DNA from: Paludibaculum fermentans
GTDB lineage: Bacteria; Acidobacteriota; Terriglobia; Bryobacterales; Bryobacteraceae
DNA length: 64,000 nt
Assembly: GCF_015277775.1 (NCBI RefSeq)
Contig: NZ_CP063849.1
Coordinates: 5,347,501 to 5,411,500, forward strand
Reading direction: 5' to 3'
The notes beneath the pieces were generated by a model. The model was not told the DNA's origin. It did not search any database and saw nothing but the letters and a program-made list of their open reading frames with translations. The translations under genes were made by a program, and so were the position numbers. Below are positions 58,430 through 64,000 of the stretch, one piece after another (the first letter of the stretch is position 1; the number at the start of each line of letters is the position of its first letter).

Positions 58430-58470
58430 GGGCGGGGCCGAGTCACCACCGACGCGGCTCCGCCCTTTTT
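58430..58470 (+). terminator. Intrinsic terminator of the Spy-like gene
   Basis: The stem 58430-58440 pairs with 58455-58465 over eleven positions with one G-T pair. It is followed by TTTTTCTTTAT. It lies 20 bases after the stop on the plus strand and just before the stop of the lactate permease gene on the other strand. Confidence 0.85.
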
Positions 58471-58472
58471 CT

Positions 58473-60101
58473 TTATCTGGGCGCCCAGCCGGGCATTACG
58501 TAGGCGTAGAACAGGACGACGAGACCGATCACCGAAGCGAGAAAGATACTGTGGCGCAGGGTGAAGCGGAAGAGCCGGGATTCATCAGAGAGGGGCATGC
58601 CGGTGGCAGCCGCGGCCACGGCAATGCTCTGCAGGCTGATCATTTTGCCCATCACGCCGCCACTCGAATTGGACGCCGCCATCAAGATTGGATTCAGTCC
58701 GAGCCGGTTGGCGGTAACCACCTGAAGGTTACCGAACAGGGCGTTGGCGCTGGTGTCGCTGCCGGTGAGGAACACGCCCAGCCAGCCGAGCAGGGCGCTG
58801 AAGAAGGGGAAGGCGGCTCCGGTGGCGGAAAAGGCCAGGCCCAGGGTGCCGGTGGCTCCGGAGTAGTTCATCAGAAACGCCAGCCCCAGCACAGAACTCA
58901 CGGTGAGGACGGGTTTGCCCAACTGGCTGCAGGTGGTGCGGAAAGCGAGGGCCACTTTGGCGACCGGCGGCTGCAGTACCAGCATGGAGAGCAGGCAGGA
59001 TACGAGGCAGGCGGTACCTGCCGCGGAGAGCCAGTTCAGGGTGTACTTGGCGGCGTAAGGCAGCACCTTGGTGGTCACCGGCGGAGCCTGGAGGATCTGA
59101 TTGTGCAGTCCGGGCCAGTCGAGGATGACCGTGAAGCTGTTGAGAAAGACTTTGATTTCGGGGCGGCCCCACAGGAGCACGCAAACCACGAGCAGACCGT
59201 ACGGCGCCCAGGCCTTGATGACCTCCCCGAGCGGGTGGTGCGGCGGCAGCTTGGTGACGGCTTCCGCGCCATCGAAGACGAAGTGATCCTTGGGTTTCCA
59301 GATCAGGGTGAGCAGGACGCAGGAACCGATGGCCGCCAGGGATCCGAGAATGTCCGTCAGTTCCGGCCCCAGGTAGTTGGAGGCGTAGAACTGAGAACCG
59401 GCGAAGGCGACGCCGCACGCAATGGTGGCGGGCAGGACTCCGCGTAGGGCACGCCAGCCGCCCATGACCATGACCAGGTAACTGGGGACGAAGACGGAAA
59501 CCGGGGCGCAAATGCGGCCGACGGCGGCGCTCAGTTGCGCAAGCGGCAGCCCGGTGATGCCGGCCAGGGTGATGACAGGGATCCCGATGGAGCCGAAAGC
59601 GACCGGAGCGGTATTGGCGAGCAGGCAGATGCCGGCGGAGTAGAAGGGCGAGAAGCCGAGCCCGGTCAGCATGGCGGCGGCGACGGCGACGGGAGCCCCA
59701 AAGCCGGCCGCGCCTTCGACAAACGCTCCGAAGGCGAACGCGATGAGCAGGGCCTGCAGCCGGCGGTCCTGGGTGAGGCCGCCAATGGAGTCCTTCACGA
59801 CTTCAAACTGACCCGTCTCGACGCTGAGGCGGTAGAGGAAGATGGCCCAGAAGATGATCCAGCAGATGGGGAAGAGTCCGAAGGCGGCTCCATAGGCGAT
59901 GGCTGCAAATGTCAGGACGGCGGGCATTTGGTAGACGCCTAGCGATACCAGTGTCGCGGCGGCCAGGCCCCAAAGCCCGGCGACCCAGGCCGCTTTTCGT
60001 TTGGCGCCCAATAAATAAAGGAGCGTAAAGAGTGGTAGCGCGGCCACCAGAGCGGATAAACCCAGACTGCCGGCAACCGGAGTATAGTGTTGCTGCCACA
60101 T
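58473..60101 (-). CDS. lldP: L-lactate permease (LldP family)
   Basis: This 542-residue membrane protein has about 14 hydrophobic helices. The LctP family patterns are GAFVEGAAGFGAPVAVAAAML (about residue 130), LLANTAPVAFGSIGIPVITLAG and near the end NALFGNLQVVTANRLGLN and ASNSSGGVMGKMISLQSI. It takes up L-lactate, D-lactate or glycolate with protons. No lactate dehydrogenase gene is adjacent. It ends near the Spy-like terminator. Confidence 0.9.
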   Translation of the reverse strand: MWQQHYTPVAGSLGLSALVAALPLFTLLYLLGAKRKAAWVAGLWGLAAATLVSLGVYQMPAVLTFAAIAYGAAFGLFPICWIIFWAIFLYRLSVETGQFEVVKDSIGGLTQDRRLQALLIAFAFGAFVEGAAGFGAPVAVAAAMLTGLGFSPFYSAGICLLANTAPVAFGSIGIPVITLAGITGLPLAQLSAAVGRICAPVSVFVPSYLVMVMGGWRALRGVLPATIACGVAFAGSQFYASNYLGPELTDILGSLAAIGSCVLLTLIWKPKDHFVFDGAEAVTKLPPHHPLGEVIKAWAPYGLLVVCVLLWGRPEIKVFLNSFTVILDWPGLHNQILQAPPVTTKVLPYAAKYTLNWLSAAGTACLVSCLLSMLVLQPPVAKVALAFRTTCSQLGKPVLTVSSVLGLAFLMNYSGATGTLGLAFSATGAAFPFFSALLGWLGVFLTGSDTSANALFGNLQVVTANRLGLNPILMAASNSSGGVMGKMISLQSIAVAAAATGMPLSDESRLFRFTLRHSIFLASVIGLVVLFYAYVMPGWAPR

Positions 60102-60440
60102 GGCAGGTCATTCTATGACATTCGGCCCATGGAGCGTGCGAAGCGCCGATGAGTACCGCCCGACGGCGGAGTCAAAAGGCAGCCAGGAGCTTTCCATGAT
60201 CCGGCCGGCATCCGTTCACGAAGGGAATCTCCCTCGCCAAATCCTTCGCTGCGGATCCGGCCGCCGGGCCGCGGCAGGAGTTACGCCGCCGGACGGCGTG
60301 ACGGCCGCTTTTTCCTTGCGGCGGGCGGCGGGGGCTCAACCGGCTGCGGGGCTGCGGGCCGGCGGGCAAGGTAACGGAGCCAGAGCAGGGACTGGCCCTG
60401 CGCATCGAACGTGGTGCGCCAGTATTCGCGGAATTCCGTC

Positions 60441-61196
60441 TCAAGATTTTTGGGCGCGAGCTTCCACTTCCGCCAGGGCCGGCAGGACAAGAGGATCGGT
60501 GGCGGACAGCGCGCTGAGGCGGTCGGCCGCGACGGCGCAATCCTGCCTTTTGCCGAGGAGCGACTGGATCTGCCGGACTCGCTCCAGGCGCTGCAGGAAT
60601 ACGGGCCCGTAGAAGGGACGGAAGAGTTCGAGAGTGTAGCGAAAGCGCTTGGCCGAGAGGCGGAAAGCGTGCAGCTTTTTCGCGGAACCGGCTTGGACTG
60701 CCGCTTTGCGTCCGGCGTCGAAGAACTCCGACGCGAGCGGGGGCAGGGCCTCGCGAGCCTGCAGGGCTGCGTCATCCGCTGGTCCGGCGATGGCGGCGAC
60801 GCGCTGATGCCAGACGCCGGGCGCTCCAGTGGAGAGCAGGAGATAGACCTGCCCCAGGAGAGCCAGGGCCGCACTGTCCCGCTCCGCCTTCATGCTGACG
60901 AGCAGCGGGTGCCCCTCGGGCAGGCCGCATTTCACGAGGAGCGCTTCACAGACGTCGTGATCGCGGGCGATGGCGGCGGCATCCAGCGCCGGCTTCAGCG
61001 CCTTGCGCATGCTCCTGGCTGATTTTCCCGGCAGTAGGGGTCCAAACGTCCGAAGGGCCTGCGACACACGACGGATGGAGACGCGCAAGTCGTGTACGGG
61101 ATCTTCACTCGTGTCCTTGAGCGTAACCACGATCTGCTCCTCCAGCTTGCCAATCGACTGGCGGAGCGTCTCGCGGGCATGTTCGGACGATGTCAT
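60441..61196 (-). CDS. CHAD-domain protein (frame broken near its end)
   Basis: This frame gives 251 residues with a CHAD domain: DPVHDLRVSIRRVSQALRTF at the start, ALDAAAIARDHDVCEALL, LHAFRLSAKRFRYTLELF (about residue 180) and LGKRQDCAVAADRL. The conserved histidines and basic residues fit polyphosphate binding. It stops at TGA after a run of five A bases (near 60448). A second frame then continues to 60281 with a C-terminus LETEFREYWRTTFDAQG that looks genuine. One extra A would explain it. It lies seven bases after the Ppx/GppA gene. Confidence 0.8.
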   Translation of the reverse strand: MTSSEHARETLRQSIGKLEEQIVVTLKDTSEDPVHDLRVSIRRVSQALRTFGPLLPGKSARSMRKALKPALDAAAIARDHDVCEALLVKCGLPEGHPLLVSMKAERDSAALALLGQVYLLLSTGAPGVWHQRVAAIAGPADDAALQAREALPPLASEFFDAGRKAAVQAGSAKKLHAFRLSAKRFRYTLELFRPFYGPVFLQRLERVRQIQSLLGKRQDCAVAADRLSALSATDPLVLPALAEVEARAQKS

Positions 61197-61203
61197 GTTG
61201 AGC

Positions 61204-62736
61204 TCACAAACGAGCGGAAGTGACCGTGAGCGGCTTTTGGTAGACCTGGCGGAACTGCGCCGCGGCGCGCTCCACCGCCCACTGCTCGAGGCCGGTATCC
61301 TCGCTTGCCTCTATTGTGAGACAGAACGAACTACCCCGGAGCTCGCACTGGATGCCGGCGACACGCTGGTCGCGGCTGCGGTCGAGCGCGTCGGCGATGC
61401 GCAGCAGGGGCGCCAGCAGCATCACGACACGCTGGCGCTCGGGCGGCAATTGGAGGAAGTCGGCGTGCCGGGTGCCAGGCATGGCCTTGCGGTGATAGCG
61501 GCAGAGCATGGCGACCTCGATGCGTTCGAGGTCAGTGAAGCCGGCGATGTCGGAGTTGGCCACGATATACTGCGAGTGCTTGTGGTGGCTCATGTCGTTG
61601 ATGGCGTGGCCGACGTCGCGCAGGTAGGCGGAGGCTTCGAGCAGGCGGCATTGCTCGGGCGAGAGGCGATGCCAGGGCTCCAGCGCCTGGAAGAGTTCCC
61701 GGGCAAAGATGCCGACGCGGCGGGCGTGGCGCAGGTCGACGCCGAAGCGGCGGGCGAACTGCTCCACCTGAAGGCGTTGCTCGTTGTCGAGCCGGGTGCG
61801 CTCGCGGCCGACTCCGCGCTCGGCCAGATCGCGCAGGATGCCGTCGCGGACACCGGCGGAGCAGTAGGCCAGTTGCGAGATCTGGAAGTGCTCCATCACG
61901 GCAGAGAGGACGGCCGCGCCCGGCAGGATGATCTCGGCACGGCGCGGGCCGATGCCGACCACCTTGCGGCGCTCGTCCAGTTTCATGGTGGCCAGACCTT
62001 TGTACAGACGGCGGATCTGGGCCAGGCTCGCCCGGCGGCGGTCGGCTTCGGGGCGGCGGGCGCGCGGGATCCGGTTGGCGGCGCAGACGATCGCTGAAGC
62101 AGAAGCGGAAGTCCCGATGGCTCGGGCGAAGCCTCCTTTGTCGATGCGGCGCGAGACGACGGCCAGCTTTTCCTCAATGAACTCGCTCATGCGGCGGAGG
62201 TCCTCGGGCAGCGGCGGGTCGGTCTGGAGGAATACGGAATGGAGGCGGACGGCGCCCAGCGGGCGCGAGAACGCGGCTTTCATGAGGCCGTGCTCTGCTT
62301 CGATGATCTCGGCGCTGCCGCCGCCGATGTCGACGATGAGGATGCGCTCGTCGGGATGCGGCCAGCGCGTCTCGACGCCCAGGTGGATGAGACGGGCTTC
62401 TTCCTGGCCGGAGATCACTTCGACGGGCTGGCCAAGGACTGCGCTCACGCGCTGTACAAATTCATCGCCGTTGGAGGCGTCGCGGACGGCGGCCGTGGCA
62501 ACGGCCCGGACCGCCAGGACACCCAACGGCCGGTAAGCGGCGACCATGCGGGTGAGCACGCCGCAGAGAAACTCCAGGGAGGCCGGATCGATGCTGCCGG
62601 TGCGGAAGACACTTTCGCCCAGGCGCGTCACCTGGCGATCCTCGGCCAGCACCTTGAGGGGCCGGCCGCGCTCACTTTCCGCAGCCATCATGCGGACTGA
62701 GTTACTGCCGATATCTATCGCCGCATAGCGTGGCAT
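61204..62736 (-). CDS. Ppx/GppA-family phosphatase with HD domain
   Basis: This 510-residue protein starts at ATG 62736 with the actin-like fold RYAAIDIGSNSVRMM. It continues GQEEARLIHLGVE, LIVDIGGGSAEIIE and a sugar-kinase-like hinge AFSRPLGAVRL. The C-terminal half is an HD-type helical domain with DVGHAINDMSHHKHSQYIV and LCRYHRKAMPG. This fits exopolyphosphatase or pppGpp hydrolase. The following CHAD gene supports a polyphosphate role. Confidence 0.9.
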   Translation of the reverse strand: MPRYAAIDIGSNSVRMMAAESERGRPLKVLAEDRQVTRLGESVFRTGSIDPASLEFLCGVLTRMVAAYRPLGVLAVRAVATAAVRDASNGDEFVQRVSAVLGQPVEVISGQEEARLIHLGVETRWPHPDERILIVDIGGGSAEIIEAEHGLMKAAFSRPLGAVRLHSVFLQTDPPLPEDLRRMSEFIEEKLAVVSRRIDKGGFARAIGTSASASAIVCAANRIPRARRPEADRRRASLAQIRRLYKGLATMKLDERRKVVGIGPRRAEIILPGAAVLSAVMEHFQISQLAYCSAGVRDGILRDLAERGVGRERTRLDNEQRLQVEQFARRFGVDLRHARRVGIFARELFQALEPWHRLSPEQCRLLEASAYLRDVGHAINDMSHHKHSQYIVANSDIAGFTDLERIEVAMLCRYHRKAMPGTRHADFLQLPPERQRVVMLLAPLLRIADALDRSRDQRVAGIQCELRGSSFCLTIEASEDTGLEQWAVERAAAQFRQVYQKPLTVTSARL

Positions 62737-62772
62737 GGTGCAAAATGAATGAGTTCCCGCGAGACTTCGATT

Positions 62773-64000
62773 ATGACCCAATGGACCACCACACTGGGAC
62801 TGTTTGCGCTGGCCGCCCTCAGTTCCGCCCAGACTCTTGACACGCAAAAGCTGCTGCAGCAGGTGGAGGCACGTTCGGGCCCGTACAAAGCGATGTCGCG
62901 CCAGATCTGGGAGAACCCGGAATTGGGGTGGTCGGAGTTCAAGAGCTCGGCCTTGCTGAAGGAGCAGTTGCGCTCGGCCGGCTTCCGGATCCAGGAGAAT
63001 ATTGGGGGTCTGCCGACAGCGTTCGTAGCGGAGTGGGGCAGCGGGAAACCGTTGATCGGGATCATCGGAGAGTACGACGCCCTGCCAGGCCTGTCGCAGG
63101 ATGCGGAGCCGGCACGCAGCCCGCGAGTCTCCGGCGGTCCCGGCCACGGCTGCGGCCATAACCTATTTGGAACCGCCTCGGCGCTGGCGGCCGTGAGCGT
63201 GAAGGAGCACCTGATCGAAGCGAAGCTGCCGGGCACCATCCGGTTCTATGGCACTCCGAACGAAGAGGGCGGCGCGGGCAAGGTGTACATGATCCGCGCG
63301 GGCGCGTTCCAGGATGCGGATGTCGTGCTGGCCTGGCATCCCGGCGACACCAACCAGGCGGACGACAACTCCTATCTGGCGAACATCAGCGCAAAGGTGC
63401 GGTTCTATGGGAAGGCGGCCCACGCGGCGGGCGCTCCGGAGGCGGGGCGATCGGCGCTGGACGGCCTGGAAATCATGACGCATGCCGTGAACATGCTGCG
63501 CGAGCACATCCCGCAGGAGTCGCGCATGCATTACATCATCACCAGCGGAGGGGCGGCGGCGAACATCGTGCCGGACTTCGCGGAGCTGTCGATCATTGTG
63601 CGGCACCCGGATTTGAAGACCCTGGACGGGATCTGGGAGCGAGTGAAGAACTGCGCCGAGGCTGGTGCGCTGGCCAGCGGCACGCGGGTCGAGATCGAGA
63701 TTGTTTCGGCCTACGCGAATTTCGTGACAAACCCCGTGCTGCGCGACCTGCTGGACAAGAACCTGCGCATCACAGGCGGCTTCACCTATACGCCGGACGA
63801 AGCTGCTTTCGCCGAGAAGATCAGGCAGTCGCTGGGGAATCCGAATCTGCCGCCGTTGGACACCACCTCGAAGATCCTGCGGCCCTATACGGCGGTGAGT
63901 TCGGTCTCCACCGATGTAGGTGATGTGAGCTGGGTGGTGCCGGTGGGCCATATGCGCGCGAGCACCTTCCCGCCGGGCACGCCGCTGCATTCCTGGCATT
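62773..64000 (+). CDS. M20-family amidohydrolase (AbgB-like), cut by the window end
   Basis: The frame from ATG 62773 runs beyond the right edge, so the C-terminus is missing. After a signal peptide (TLGLFALAALSSAQ), the visible part has the metal-binding GIIGEYDALPGL and GHGCGHNLFGTASALA. Next come the glutamate pair in YGTPNEEGGAGK and a histidine in AWHPGDTNQADD. SGGAAANIVPDFAEL is in the dimer domain. The pattern fits amidohydrolases like AbgB that cleave N-acyl amino acids or p-aminobenzoyl-glutamate. It is divergent from the Ppx/GppA gene with 36 bases between them. Confidence 0.88.
   Translation, partial: MTQWTTTLGLFALAALSSAQTLDTQKLLQQVEARSGPYKAMSRQIWENPELGWSEFKSSALLKEQLRSAGFRIQENIGGLPTAFVAEWGSGKPLIGIIGEYDALPGLSQDAEPARSPRVSGGPGHGCGHNLFGTASALAAVSVKEHLIEAKLPGTIRFYGTPNEEGGAGKVYMIRAGAFQDADVVLAWHPGDTNQADDNSYLANISAKVRFYGKAAHAAGAPEAGRSALDGLEIMTHAVNMLREHIPQESRMHYIITSGGAAANIVPDFAELSIIVRHPDLKTLDGIWERVKNCAEAGALASGTRVEIEIVSAYANFVTNPVLRDLLDKNLRITGGFTYTPDEAAFAEKIRQSLGNPNLPPLDTTSKILRPYTAVSSVSTDVGDVSWVVPVGHMRASTFPPGTPLHSWH

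Noticed and set aside
62737-63159. A 141-codon N-terminal extension of the Ppx/GppA gene
   Set aside because: It overlaps the opposite-strand M20 gene. The actin-like fold starts right at ATG 62736, so the extension is not coding.

Overview
The window looks like chromosomal DNA of a GC-rich acidobacterium, probably Bryobacterales/Solibacteraceae-like. This is inferred from gene content, not from a marker tree. The pointers are an FtsX/MacB permease of the type expanded in acidobacteria, tandem DUF1572 proteins, small secreted proteins with a PF-x-F...PAG-x-Y motif, a Tat-exported Gfo/Idh/MocA protein, a SMP-30-type gluconolactonase, and many genes that end tail-to-tail on shared stop codons. 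I see no integrase, transposase, phage gene or CRISPR array. The region reads as core genome with lineage-specific additions.

Layout. Positions 1-7.1 kb hold a truncated permease, two DUF1572 paralogues, a GNAT acetyltransferase, two membrane proteins carrying a repeated Sm-like module, and a LytS/LytTR two-component pair. Positions 7.1-12 kb hold heme A synthase (ctaA), a methyltransferase and succinate dehydrogenase sdhCAB. Positions 12.2-19.1 kb hold two small secreted proteins, a frameshifted Tat-type aminotransferase, a creatininase-like protein, an Mrp/ApbC-like ATPase that lacks its cluster-binding cysteines, a large secreted hydrolase and tsaD. Positions 19.1-25.4 kb hold queA, a DUF4440 protein, a YqhD-type alcohol dehydrogenase, an ECF sigma factor with a zinc-finger partner, and a glucuronokinase-like GHMP kinase translationally coupled to a UTP-sugar uridylyltransferase.

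Positions 25.4-30.2 kb are the conserved translation cluster ffh-rpsP-khpA-rimM-trmD-rplS-rnhB, preceded by a foldable non-coding leader. Positions 30.3-37.5 kb hold a very large hybrid histidine kinase with repeated extracytoplasmic modules, a slipin-like protein, a CAU tRNA with a poorly paired acceptor stem, and a single-module Clp-type AAA+ ATPase. Positions 37.5-48.4 kb hold infA, a diguanylate cyclase, an atypical SDR, a subtilase plus alpha/beta-hydrolase pair, the Gfo/Idh protein, htpX, an RlmI-type methyltransferase and tRNA-Arg(ACG).

Positions 48-58.5 kb hold two DUF2007 paralogues (one overlapping a membrane protein tail-to-tail), a cytochrome P450, an M28 peptidase with a hotdog thioesterase, an RRM protein, a gluconolactonase, a PilZ / coiled-coil / tandem-AAA operon with degenerate ATPase motifs, and a Spy-like protein. 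Positions 58.5-64 kb hold an LldP-type lactate permease, a Ppx/GppA phosphatase with a CHAD protein (a polyphosphate module) and an M20 amidohydrolase cut by the window end.

The least ordinary parts are the PilZ-coiled coil-AAA operon, the Sm-like module family beside the LytS/LytTR pair, the ffh leader, and several enzymes missing diagnostic residues. All assignments come from reading motifs, with no database search behind them.
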